A stretch of 43,239 bases of DNA, from NCBI GenBank assembly GCA_946533395.1, contig CAMNBU010000021.1, positions 1 to 43,239 of the forward strand, written 5' to 3'. This DNA comes from UBA4292 sp002395865. GTDB taxonomy: Bacteria > Bacillota > Clostridia > Lachnospirales > Lachnospiraceae. The notes under the pieces were generated by a model that worked only from the letters and a program-made list of their open reading frames with translations, was not told the DNA's origin and made no database searches. The translations under genes were made by a program, and so were the position numbers. Positions 18,004 to 26,433 of this stretch are shown piece by piece; within the stretch, counting starts at the first letter, position 1, and each line of letters starts with the position of its first letter.

Positions 18004-19092
18004 ATGAAGATTACAACGAGGGATTTCGGTACCATACCCGCACATGTGCCCGACGGAGTTTCGGCACAGTATGCAGGAAGAAAGATCACAAACTATGTGC
18101 TCTCGAACGAAAAAGGACTCACTGTGGAGGTCAGCGAGTACGGCGCAGTTATAGTGAAGATACTCGTGGCCGACAGGAACGGGAGGATGGATGACATCAA
18201 TCTCGGATATGACGATCTGATGGGGTATATGACTAACAACGAAGTCTTCGGAGCGCCTGTCGGAAGAAGTGCCAACAGAATATCGGAGCACAGCTTTACA
18301 TTGAACGGAGTAAAGTATGAGCTCGAGAACAACGACAGCGGAGCCAATCTTCACAGTGGACTGAACAATAATTATTTCAAGCGCCCCTATGATATGGTGG
18401 AGCAGACGCAGACAGATAAAGAGGTCGGTGTGACATTTCACCTGTTTTCACCGGACGGCGATCAGGGTTACCCCGGTAATCTGGACCTTTATATCACATA
18501 CAAGGTCAGCGACGCGGGAGAGTTCTCCATAAACTACAGGGCGAAGTCCGATAAGGATACCGTCTTCAATATGACGAATCACAGCTATCTTAACCTTGCG
18601 GGCAATGAGAGCGGCACCTGCCTCGACCAGGTCTGCTGGGTAAACTCACATCTCGTGACAGAGAATAAGAAGGGCAATCTTCCCACCGGAAGGATAAGAG
18701 ACGTTTCGGGCTCACCTCTCGATTTCTCTAAGCCGAAGACCTTTCGCGACGGAATGGATGCGGGCGATGAGATGATAGTAAATGCCAAGGGATATGATTT
18801 CAACTATATACTGAATAATGAGGGCAGGATGGTTCTTGCAGCGACTCTTTCGGATCCCGGAAGCGGAAGAAAGATGAGTGTTTACACTGATCTTCCCGGT
18901 ATCCAGATATACACCGGCAATTACCTCGACCGCAAGGGCAAGAACGGACATGTGTACAAGGACTGGGACGGAGTGGCTTTCGAGAGCCAGTTTTACCCCG
19001 ATTCCGTACATTTTTCCGAGTTTCCTTCCTGCATAATAAAAGAGGGTAAGGAGTTCTCCACTACCACAAAGTTTGTTTTTAACATCGAATGA
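18004..19092 (+). CDS. galM: Aldose 1-epimerase (mutarotase)
   Basis: Converts beta- and alpha-anomers of galactose and glucose, feeding galactose released by the upstream alpha-galactosidase into the Leloir pathway. The 362-residue beta-sandwich protein shows family motifs: GAPVGRSANRI near residue 80, the catalytic-His region NMTNHSYLNL near 190, and the C-terminal Glu region AFESQFYPDS near 327. The N-terminus carries about ten more residues than the shortest homologues before the core begins at KITNYVLSNEKG. It has its own promoter at 17913. No galK or galT is in the window. Confidence 0.95.
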   Translation: MKITTRDFGTIPAHVPDGVSAQYAGRKITNYVLSNEKGLTVEVSEYGAVIVKILVADRNGRMDDINLGYDDLMGYMTNNEVFGAPVGRSANRISEHSFTLNGVKYELENNDSGANLHSGLNNNYFKRPYDMVEQTQTDKEVGVTFHLFSPDGDQGYPGNLDLYITYKVSDAGEFSINYRAKSDKDTVFNMTNHSYLNLAGNESGTCLDQVCWVNSHLVTENKKGNLPTGRIRDVSGSPLDFSKPKTFRDGMDAGDEMIVNAKGYDFNYILNNEGRMVLAATLSDPGSGRKMSVYTDLPGIQIYTGNYLDRKGKNGHVYKDWDGVAFESQFYPDSVHFSEFPSCIIKEGKEFSTTTKFVFNIE

Positions 19093-19105
19093 TCCGGTAT
19101 AATGT

Positions 19106-19453
19106 ATGAAGTGTGAAGAGGCTTCGGGCCATATAAACGAGTTTATCGATGGCAGCTTCGATAACGACGAACTGCTGGGTGAATATCTGGAGCATATCTG
19201 TTCCTGTTCCGCGTGCTACGAGGAACTCGATGTCATGTACATCGTGTCGGAGGGACTTAACGGCCTGAAGACGAACGAGGATATCAGCTTCGATTTTACG
19301 GGCTCGCTTGCGGATAAGATCAGAGAGGCTAAAGAGGGCATCAGAAGGGCCAAGATCAAAAAGAGAAGATATCTGATGATCGATGTTGGGTGCATTTTGA
19401 TAATCATTAACGTCATCGCGGCCATTCTTCTTGATGTTTTCTTCTGGAGCTGA
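19106..19453 (+). CDS. Small zf-HC2-like membrane protein, anti-sigma-factor-like
   Basis: A 115-residue protein with an N-terminal zinc-binding pattern of the anti-sigma zf-HC2 type: Cys3, then His30-x3-Cys34-x2-Cys37. A charged linker (about 60-88) and one C-terminal membrane helix follow at about 90-112. That layout (zinc anti-sigma domain inside, single TM helix) is how membrane anti-sigma factors look. However, no sigma factor gene is adjacent and there is almost no extracellular domain, so its partner is unknown. The start ATG 19106 has only a poor ribosome binding site. The gene sits 13 bases after galM and 13 before polA, so co-transcription with either is likely. Confidence 0.7.
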   Translation: MKCEEASGHINEFIDGSFDNDELLGEYLEHICSCSACYEELDVMYIVSEGLNGLKTNEDISFDFTGSLADKIREAKEGIRRAKIKKRRYLMIDVGCILIIINVIAAILLDVFFWS

Positions 19454-19466
19454 TAAGGGTGCGGGC

Positions 19467-22106
19467 ATGGACAGAATAGTTCTTGTGGACGGCTACAGCA
19501 TTATAAACAGGGCTTTTTACGGAGTGCCCATGCTAAGTGACGCCAGAGGGCGTCACACGAATGCTGTGTACGGCTTTTTCAATATATTATTTCATATCAT
19601 CGATGAATTGCAGCCGTCCCACGTGGCGGTTGCTTTTGATGTAAAAAAACCGACATTCAGACATGAGCTGTACGCGCAGTACAAGGGTACCAGAAAGCCC
19701 ATGCCGGCTGAGCTCACGGAGCAGGTCCCCTATGTCAAGCAGCTGCTTTCGGCTATGGATATCACGACGCTTGAGAAGGCGGGGCTTGAGGCTGACGATA
19801 TACTCGGTACCGTCTCGAGGCGGGCGCAGGCACGCGGCATGGAATGTGCCATTCTCTCCGGAGACCGCGACCTTCTCCAGGTTGCTACCGATAAGACGAA
19901 GATATATCTTCCCAAGACCCAGAGCGGGAAGACGGAGATGTTCGTGTACGATGCCGCTGGAGTGATGAAACTCTACGGAGTAACGCCCCTTGAATTCATC
20001 GATATGAAAGCTCTGATGGGCGATTCGAGCGACAATATTCCCGGCCTTCCCGGAGTCGGCGAGAAGACGGCGGGAGCCATCATCAGGGAGTACCACTCCA
20101 TAGAGAATGCCTATGAAAATGTAGATAAGATCACTCCCAACAAGGCGAAAAATGCTTTTCTTGAACACTACGATCTGGCTGTACTGTCAAAAAAGCTCGC
20201 GACCATAGAGCTTGACGCGGATATAGAGACCGATATCGACGGCATGAAGATCGGTGATATCTATACTGCGCAGGCGTATGAGCTCGTAAAGGACTTTAAT
20301 TTCAAGTCCATGATGGGACGTTTTGAAAACACTAAAGCCGCTGTACCTGCGCAAAAGGAGATACATCTTTCGGAGTGTGAGAACAAGGAGCAGGCTCTGG
20401 CTCTCATCGGGACGGCCTGCAAGTCAGAGCGTGCCGGAGCGGCTGTGGAGTACGGTGATATCATCTACGGTATCTCCCTGTGCACGGACGACGAAAAGGC
20501 TGCATTTATTCCCGCGTCATTATTCAGGGGAGAGGGCGAGATAGAGGAAGTGATAAATAAGCTCCTGTCGTCGCACATTGCCTGGACGGACGCGAAGTCC
20601 GCAATGAGGCTCCTCAGAGGAGACGATCGCTTTGCGGATCATGATTTTGACGATACGGGACTCATGGCCTATCTTTTGAATCCTTTGAGATCCGAGGCGG
20701 GATACGAGGAGATAGCCATGGATTACTGCGGCATCAGCCTGCCCGGAAGGAAGGAACTCGTCACCGGTAAAAGAGAGGGCCTTCCGGCTCTAATCGTTCC
20801 TGACGAGATAAAAAAGTGCTGCTCCTACAACGCGTACAGCGCATATATGAGCGCTCCTGTGCTTAAGGAGAGGCTTGAGGCGGGCGGTATGTTGGACCTC
20901 TATGAAAATATCGAGCTTCCCACGACATCCGCGCTGTTTCGCATGGAATGCAGGGGCGTGAAGGTTATGCGCGATGAGCTTAAGCGCTACGGCGACAGGC
21001 TCAGTGTGCGCATAGGCGAGCTCGAGGGCATAATATATGACAAGGCGGGTGAGAGATTCAATATCAATTCACCCAAACAGCTCGGTGAGATACTTTTCGA
21101 GAAGCTCGGTCTTCCCGGAGGGAAAAAGACCAAGAGCGGTTATTCCACTGCGGCGGAGGTGCTGGAGAAGCTCTCTGGTGAGGCTCCGATAGTGAGGGAT
21201 ATACTCGAGTACAGACAGCTGACCAAGCTCAAGTCCACATATGCGGATGGTCTGGCACAGTTTATCGGTACGGACGGGAGGATACACAGTCGCTTCAATC
21301 AGACGGTCACCGCCACGGGAAGAATAAGCAGCGCGGACCCTAATCTGCAGAACATACCCGTCAGGCTCGAACTCGGAAGAGAGATAAGAAAGGTATTCGT
21401 GCCCGAGGAGGGCTGCGTATTCGTCGACGCGGATTATTCGCAGATCGAGCTCAGAGTGCTTGCTCATCTGTCGGGGGACGAGAACCTTATAAAGGCATAC
21501 AGGAGCGCAAGCGATATCCATGCCATAACAGCGTCCACCGTGTTCGGAGTGCCGATAGATGAGGTGACTCCCCTCATGAGAAGAAACGCTAAGGCGGTGA
21601 ACTTCGGTATCGTCTACGGAATAAGCGCGTTCGGCTTAAGTGAGGACCTCAGTATCTCCAGAAAAGAGGCCGAGGAATATATCAGACAGTATTTCAAGAG
21701 CTATCCCGGTATCAAGGAGTATCTTGACGGGCAGGTGAAGGGCGCCAAGGAGAACGGCTATGTGACCACTCTCTACGGCAGGAGGAGACCTGTGCCCGAG
21801 ATAAAGGATCCGAATTTTATGCGAAGGCAGTTCGGAGAGCGCGTGGCCATGAACTCTCCCATACAGGGAAGCGCGGCCGATATTATGAAGATAGCGATGC
21901 TTAAGGTGGAGAAGGCGCTGAAGGAAGCGGGTCTTTTTGCGAGAATCATCCTTCAGGTGCACGATGAGCTCCTCATAGAGGCGAGGGCCTCTGAGGTGGA
22001 GCGGGTTAAGGATATCCTGGTAAAGAACATGAGGGATTCCTTCGAGCTGAGAGTGCCTCTTGAGATAGGGCTCTCCACCGGAAGCACATGGTATGAGACA
22101 AAGTAA
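19467..22106 (+). CDS. polA: DNA polymerase I
   Basis: Repair and Okazaki-fragment-maturation polymerase, 879 residues. Residues 1-290 are the 5'-3' exonuclease/FEN domain (VDGYSIINRAFYG, GLEADDILG, GDSSDNIPGLPGVGEKTA). The middle region (about 310-480) has the shape of the 3'-5' exonuclease domain but lacks the DxE metal motif: near residue 326 it reads VEYGD. Proofreading is probably absent, as in several other Gram-positive Pol I enzymes. The polymerase domain is intact: DPNLQNIPVR, motif A VDADYSQIELR, motif B RRNAKAVNFGIVYG, motif C QVHDELLIE. ATG 19467 is preferred to an upstream start at 19431 that overlaps the previous gene. Confidence 0.96.
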   Translation: MDRIVLVDGYSIINRAFYGVPMLSDARGRHTNAVYGFFNILFHIIDELQPSHVAVAFDVKKPTFRHELYAQYKGTRKPMPAELTEQVPYVKQLLSAMDITTLEKAGLEADDILGTVSRRAQARGMECAILSGDRDLLQVATDKTKIYLPKTQSGKTEMFVYDAAGVMKLYGVTPLEFIDMKALMGDSSDNIPGLPGVGEKTAGAIIREYHSIENAYENVDKITPNKAKNAFLEHYDLAVLSKKLATIELDADIETDIDGMKIGDIYTAQAYELVKDFNFKSMMGRFENTKAAVPAQKEIHLSECENKEQALALIGTACKSERAGAAVEYGDIIYGISLCTDDEKAAFIPASLFRGEGEIEEVINKLLSSHIAWTDAKSAMRLLRGDDRFADHDFDDTGLMAYLLNPLRSEAGYEEIAMDYCGISLPGRKELVTGKREGLPALIVPDEIKKCCSYNAYSAYMSAPVLKERLEAGGMLDLYENIELPTTSALFRMECRGVKVMRDELKRYGDRLSVRIGELEGIIYDKAGERFNINSPKQLGEILFEKLGLPGGKKTKSGYSTAAEVLEKLSGEAPIVRDILEYRQLTKLKSTYADGLAQFIGTDGRIHSRFNQTVTATGRISSADPNLQNIPVRLELGREIRKVFVPEEGCVFVDADYSQIELRVLAHLSGDENLIKAYRSASDIHAITASTVFGVPIDEVTPLMRRNAKAVNFGIVYGISAFGLSEDLSISRKEAEEYIRQYFKSYPGIKEYLDGQVKGAKENGYVTTLYGRRRPVPEIKDPNFMRRQFGERVAMNSPIQGSAADIMKIAMLKVEKALKEAGLFARIILQVHDELLIEARASEVERVKDILVKNMRDSFELRVPLEIGLSTGSTWYETK

Positions 22107-22752
22107 TATGGTTTATGTTATTGGTATTACGGGCGGCATAGGCGCGGGCAAATCCACCGTCACATGGTATTTAAAGCGTGAGTATGGTGCGAGAGTGGTC
22201 ATTACCGATATGGTCGGCGCGAAAATGATGGAGCCCGGAGGCTCCACATATGACGCTATAGTGAACATGTTCGGGGAGAGCATTCTTCTTTCAGACGGCC
22301 ATATAAATAAGGCTGCTCTGGCATCCGTCATTTATTCAAATGAGGAGGCAAGGAAGAAACTGAACTCTGTCGTACATCCCGAGGTGGTGAATTATATCAA
22401 AAGCGTCATAGAGAGCGAGAGGCTCGAGAGCATCATCGACAGGGGTGAGAGAAAACGCATAGTGGTCATCGAGAGCGCCCTGCTTTTTGAGGGCGGCGCG
22501 AATGATCTGTGCGACGAGATATGGTATGTCGCAACAGCAAAAGACATCCGGATCGCGCGTCTTATGAATGACAGAGGCTACACGCGGGAAAAGTCGCAGA
22601 GCATAATCGCCTCGCAGAAAAGTGACGAATACTACCGCGACAGATGTGACCGCGTTATAGTAAATGACGCCGAGGAGAGTGATGTGTATCTTGCGGTCGA
22701 TGAGGCGATGAAGACCATAAACGATAAGGGAAAGGAAGAAACGGGACTATGA
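22093..22752 (+). CDS. coaE: Dephospho-CoA kinase
   Basis: Last step of coenzyme A synthesis: ATP-dependent 3'-phosphorylation of dephospho-CoA. The P-loop GITGGIGAGKST lies at the N-terminus, and the CoA-binding lid region and VIESALLFEGG follow. Two starts are possible. ATG 22093 has GGAAG eight bases ahead and overlaps polA by 14 bases. ATG 22108 follows the polA stop by one base and gives the more typical N-terminus MVYVIGITGG but has no good ribosome site. I list the first, and the difference is five residues. The polA-coaE order is conserved widely in Firmicutes. The end overlaps the next gene by four bases (ATGA). Confidence 0.95.
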   Translation: MRQSNMVYVIGITGGIGAGKSTVTWYLKREYGARVVITDMVGAKMMEPGGSTYDAIVNMFGESILLSDGHINKAALASVIYSNEEARKKLNSVVHPEVVNYIKSVIESERLESIIDRGERKRIVVIESALLFEGGANDLCDEIWYVATAKDIRIARLMNDRGYTREKSQSIIASQKSDEYYRDRCDRVIVNDAEESDVYLAVDEAMKTINDKGKEETGL

Positions 22753-23537
22753 GATTTGTCAGTCTGGCCAGCGGAAGCAGCGGAAACTGCACATACATAG
22801 GCTCGGGACGCACCAATATACTTATCGACGCAGGCATCTCCTGCAAGAGGATAACCGACTCGCTTCACGCGCTGGATATCGACCCCGGGGAGCTCGACGC
22901 GATATTCATCACTCATGAGCATTCGGACCATATATCGGGTCTGAAGACTCTTGTTAAAAAGTACGGCGTAAGGGTGTACGCAAGCGCGGGTACCGTCAGG
23001 GAGCTCGTCAGATGCGAGCACGTGACGCAGGATATGTGCACTGTCATAAATGCGGGTGAGGACTGCTTTACGGGTGATATGACCGTGAAGCCCTTCAACA
23101 ACCTCCACGATGCCGCTCAGCCCTTCGGATACCGTGTGGAATGCGGCCCGAGAAGCGTTGCAGTGGCCACCGATCTGGGAAACTACACCGACTACACCGT
23201 GAGGAACCTCGCGGGGCTCGACGCGGTCCTTCTTGAGGCTAATCACGATATAAGGATGCTCGAGACGGGGCCGTATCCATACAATCTCAAGAGGAGGATA
23301 CTCAGCGACTACGGTCATCTGTGCAATGAGAGGAGCGGGCAGCTTCTTTCGGATATCGCGAGCAACCATCTGAAGACGGTAATACTGGGACATCTGAGCA
23401 AGGAGAACAATCTGCCGGAGCTGGCGCTTATGTGTGTAAGAAACGAGCTGAACTCCTCGGACAATGAATTTACGGCAAAGGATTTTGATATATTTGCCGC
23501 GAACAGAGACAGCATTTCAAGAGTAATAGAATTATAG
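22749..23537 (+). CDS. Metallo-beta-lactamase-fold hydrolase, YycJ/WalJ-like
   Basis: A 262-residue MBL-fold protein. It begins with the YycJ-type signature SLASGSSGNCTYI and carries the metal motif THEHSDH near residue 57, followed by further ligands (NLHDAAQPFGY, ATDLGNYT, LEANHD, LGHLSKEN). YycJ/WalJ homologues are 5'-exonuclease-like proteins linked to replication and repair in Firmicutes. Adjacency to polA fits this, although walK and walR, the usual neighbours elsewhere, are not here. It starts in a four-base overlap with coaE (ATGA), so the two are translationally coupled. Confidence 0.88.
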   Translation: MRFVSLASGSSGNCTYIGSGRTNILIDAGISCKRITDSLHALDIDPGELDAIFITHEHSDHISGLKTLVKKYGVRVYASAGTVRELVRCEHVTQDMCTVINAGEDCFTGDMTVKPFNNLHDAAQPFGYRVECGPRSVAVATDLGNYTDYTVRNLAGLDAVLLEANHDIRMLETGPYPYNLKRRILSDYGHLCNERSGQLLSDIASNHLKTVILGHLSKENNLPELALMCVRNELNSSDNEFTAKDFDIFAANRDSISRVIEL

Positions 23538-23576
23538 CTTCCTGATAAAAAAGAAAGGAAAAGGGATCAGAAACAA

Positions 23577-23849
23577 ATGAAAAAGGCAATCATTACTGTA
23601 GTGGGCAAGGATACCGTGGGTATCATCGCAAAGGTCTGCACATATCTCGCAGGCGAGGAGATAAACATACTCGATATATCTCAGACCATAGTCGGAGGTT
23701 ATTTCAACATGATGATGGTAGTAGATGTCGAGGCTGCCAAAAAGCCCGTGGGTGAGATAGTCAGCGATCTGGGCGCGCTGGGTGAGAGCATCGGAGTCAT
23801 CATAAGGCTTCAGATGGAAGAGATATTCACCAAGATGCACAGGATCTGA
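23577..23849 (+). CDS. ACT-domain protein (UPF0237 type)
   Basis: A 90-residue protein that is essentially a single ACT domain (AIITVVGKDTVGIIAKVCTY at the start, then a second half ending EEIFTKMHRI). ACT domains bind amino acids or similar small ligands and usually work as dimers. It is followed 24 bases later by a UPF0210 gene. The two are a frequent pair in Firmicutes and archaea, which suggests a ligand-controlled partnership, but the reaction is not known. The ribosome site is AAAGGG ahead of ATG 23577. Confidence 0.9.
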   Translation: MKKAIITVVGKDTVGIIAKVCTYLAGEEINILDISQTIVGGYFNMMMVVDVEAAKKPVGEIVSDLGALGESIGVIIRLQMEEIFTKMHRI

Positions 23850-23873
23850 GTGCCGTGAAAGGGAGCCTGAATA

Positions 23874-25238
23874 ATGATCAATATTTCCGAGGTCATCGAG
23901 ACCAATAAAATGATAGAGCGCGAGAAGCTCGATGTGCGAACGATAACCATCGGCATCAGCCTTCTCGACTGCTGCGACAGCGATCTGGACAGATGCTGTG
24001 ACAAGATATACAAGAAGATAACCACCATAGCGAAGGATCTGGTGAAGACAGGACAGGATATCGAGCTGGAGTACGGTGTTCCGATAGTGAACAAGAGGAT
24101 CTCCGTGACACCCATCTCTTTGGTGGGAGCCGGCTGCGCGAAGACGGTCGACGATTATGTGAAGCTTGCGAAGACGCTTGATTCTGCGGCAAAGACCGTG
24201 GGCGTGAACTTCTTAGGCGGCTTTTCCGCGGTGTGCAGCAAGGGCATGACCGCATCGGAGGAGCTTCTCATAAGGTCCATTCCGCAGGCGCTGGCCTGCA
24301 CCGAGAGAGTCTGCAGCTCCGTAAATGTCGGCTCCACGAAGACCGGTATCGATATGGATGCCGTGAGACTCATGGGTGAGACCGTTCTGGAGACGGCGAA
24401 ACTCACGAAGGACAACGATTCTCTGGGCTGCGCGAAGCTCGTGGTATTCTGCAACGCACCCGATGACAATCCCTTCATGGCAGGCGCTTTTCACGGCGTG
24501 AGCGAGGGCGACGCGGTGATAAACGTCGGCGTCAGCGGACCCGGTGTGGTAAAGAGTGCCATCGAGGCGTGCAGAGGCGAAAACTTCGAGGTGCTCTGCG
24601 AGACTATAAAGAAGACTGCATTTAAAATAACAAGAGTGGGTCAGCTCGTGGCTCAGGAGGCGTCGAAGAGGCTCGGCATACCCTTCGGTATCATAGACCT
24701 GTCGCTTGCGCCCACACCGGCCGTGGGCGATTCCGTGGCAGAGATACTCGAGGAGATAGGACTCGAGAGCGTGGGAGCGCCCGGTACGACTGCGGCGCTT
24801 GCGATGCTGAACGACCAGGTGAAGAAGGGCGGCGTAATGGCGTCCTCCTATGTGGGAGGCTTGAGCGGAGCGTTCATACCCGTCAGCGAGGACCACGGCA
24901 TGATAGACGCTGTGTGCGCCGGAAGACTGAATATAGAGAAGCTCGAGGCCATGACTTGTGTATGCTCAGTGGGACTGGACATGATCGCCATCCCCGGCGA
25001 TACGAGTGCTGCCACCATAGCCGGTATCATCGCGGATGAGGCTGCCATAGGCATGGTGAACGCAAAGACCACCGCCGTGCGCGTTATACCAGTTATCGGC
25101 AAGGAGGTGGGAGATACCGTGGAATTCGGAGGGCTTTTGGGCTATGCTCCCGTCATGCCCGTGAACAAGAACTCCTGTGCGGCATTCATTTCCAGAAAGG
25201 GAAGGATACCCGCACCCATCCACAGCTTCAAGAACTGA
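23874..25238 (+). CDS. UPF0210 / DUF711 family protein
   Basis: A 454-residue cytosolic protein of the UPF0210 (PFL family) group. Visible features are the N-terminal MINISEVIETNKMIEREKLD, typical of the family, a long glycine-rich core (VNVGVSGPGVVKSAI near residue 220, APGTTAALAMLNDQ near 305), and DHGMIDAVCAGRLN near 342. Homologues resemble the anaerobic ribonucleotide reductase/pyruvate formate-lyase ten-stranded barrel fold, but lack a demonstrated activity. It follows the ACT protein with an AGGGAG ribosome site. No glycyl-radical activating enzyme is nearby. Confidence 0.9.
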   Translation: MINISEVIETNKMIEREKLDVRTITIGISLLDCCDSDLDRCCDKIYKKITTIAKDLVKTGQDIELEYGVPIVNKRISVTPISLVGAGCAKTVDDYVKLAKTLDSAAKTVGVNFLGGFSAVCSKGMTASEELLIRSIPQALACTERVCSSVNVGSTKTGIDMDAVRLMGETVLETAKLTKDNDSLGCAKLVVFCNAPDDNPFMAGAFHGVSEGDAVINVGVSGPGVVKSAIEACRGENFEVLCETIKKTAFKITRVGQLVAQEASKRLGIPFGIIDLSLAPTPAVGDSVAEILEEIGLESVGAPGTTAALAMLNDQVKKGGVMASSYVGGLSGAFIPVSEDHGMIDAVCAGRLNIEKLEAMTCVCSVGLDMIAIPGDTSAATIAGIIADEAAIGMVNAKTTAVRVIPVIGKEVGDTVEFGGLLGYAPVMPVNKNSCAAFISRKGRIPAPIHSFKN

Positions 25239-25252
25239 CAGGGGAACAAGTT

Positions 25253-26431
25253 ATGGCTAAGAATAAAAAACCTTTCCTGCTTGTCGCCTTCGGAGTGGTG
25301 CTCTATGTCGTGCTTACCCATGTGGGCGTAATACTCTCCACACTGAAGGCCGGAGTGAGCCTTGTTCTTCCACTGGTCGTGGGCTTTATACTTGCGTTTG
25401 TACTGAATGTCCCCATGACCATGCTCGAGAAGCAGATGAATAAGATCGGCTTCCTGAACAGAAAGATAGGGCGCAGTACGAAGCATCTGATCTGCATGAT
25501 CATCACTCTGTGCATAATAGGACTTATGGTGTTCCTCATCGTGAAGCTTCTTGTGCCGGAGATCCAAAAATCTGTTATAAATCTTTATGATACACTTAAG
25601 GTCAAAATGCCTCAGGCCATCGAGTTCATGAAGCGTAAGGGACTGGATACGACACTGGTCGAGAAGGTCACGAACATGCTTGATATCAATACCATTACCA
25701 GCGCGGGCAATGTGGTGAGCTTCGTATTCGGCTTCGCGACATCGATACTCAATGTCATCCTCACGATATTCATCGGTGTCGTCATAGCGGCTTACTCGCT
25801 TCTTGAGAAGGATGATATAAAGCTCAATTTCAAGAAGGCTCTGTACGGGTACTGTTCGCGGCCGGTAGCTGATAATATCTGCTTTGTGTCCAGACTGATC
25901 AAGCAGACATATTACAAGTTCTTCTCAGGACAGGTGATAGAGTCGATAATACTTGGTCTGTTCATGTTTATATCGCTGTCACTGTTTCGGATACCGTATG
26001 CGGGACTTATAGGACTACTGACAGGAGCGAGCGCTTACATACCTTATCTGGGTGCATTCCTGTCATGCGGTATCGGTGTTGCGCTTTTGATCATCATCGA
26101 TCCGGGCAAGGCGCTCCTTTGCCTTATAGTCTATCAGGTGGTACAGTTCATAGAGAATCAATTCATCTACCCCCACGTGGTAGGCAGTTCTGTGGGACTT
26201 TCGGCTCTGTGGACACTGGTAGCCGTTGTAGTAGGCGGCAGCCTCTTCGGAGTGGTCGGTATGATATTCTTCATACCCCTCATGTCTGTATGCGCTGAGC
26301 TTATGGGCAAGTCCGCGAACAAAAAGCTTGAAAAGAAAAAACTCCGGATCGAGCTTCGTCCGGAGGGTGTTGTGGGACCTTACGATCTGCCTGAGGATCG
26401 GGCAGGGGAGGTCGAAAAGACGGCGAAGTAG
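25253..26431 (+). CDS. AI-2E family transporter (YdiK/YhhQ-like permease)
   Basis: Polytopic membrane protein of 392 residues. Hydrophobic helices occur near residues 8-27 and 28-47, at 78-98, in the pair at 155-180, and in the C-terminal group at about 225-345. The linker between the second and third groups is soluble (VPEIQKSVINLYDTLKVKM), as in the family. The conserved block PYLGAFLSCGIGVALL then QFIENQFIYPHVVG near residues 265-305 is diagnostic. The substrate of most members is unknown; a few are Na+/H+ antiporters. The last 35 residues are charged and overlap a terminator that serves the opposite strand. Confidence 0.9.
   Translation: MAKNKKPFLLVAFGVVLYVVLTHVGVILSTLKAGVSLVLPLVVGFILAFVLNVPMTMLEKQMNKIGFLNRKIGRSTKHLICMIITLCIIGLMVFLIVKLLVPEIQKSVINLYDTLKVKMPQAIEFMKRKGLDTTLVEKVTNMLDINTITSAGNVVSFVFGFATSILNVILTIFIGVVIAAYSLLEKDDIKLNFKKALYGYCSRPVADNICFVSRLIKQTYYKFFSGQVIESIILGLFMFISLSLFRIPYAGLIGLLTGASAYIPYLGAFLSCGIGVALLIIIDPGKALLCLIVYQVVQFIENQFIYPHVVGSSVGLSALWTLVAVVVGGSLFGVVGMIFFIPLMSVCAELMGKSANKKLEKKKLRIELRPEGVVGPYDLPEDRAGEVEKTAK
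26330..26365 (-). terminator. Intrinsic terminator of tmcAL, inside the AI-2E transporter gene
   Basis: Read on the minus strand, a perfect 7-bp stem CTCCGGA/TCCGGAG (26359-26365 with 26342-26348) with a 10-base loop is followed at once by TTTTTTCTTTTC. That is a textbook rho-independent terminator about 70 bases past the tmcAL stop. It lies within coding sequence of the convergent permease gene, which ends only two bases from the tmcAL stop. Confidence 0.75.
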
Positions 26432-26433
26432 GC

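Noticed and set aside
17628..18089. Minus-strand open frame of 153 codons across the aga-galM gap
   Set aside because: It is made of the hairpin repeats and the antisense of galM, has no ribosome site and shows no protein pattern. The 109-codon plus-strand frame at 17865-18194 is rejected for the same reason.
19098..19103. TATAAT just before the zinc-finger gene
   Set aside because: No acceptable -35 at 16-18 bases, and transcription would begin at or after the start codon. Likely chance.
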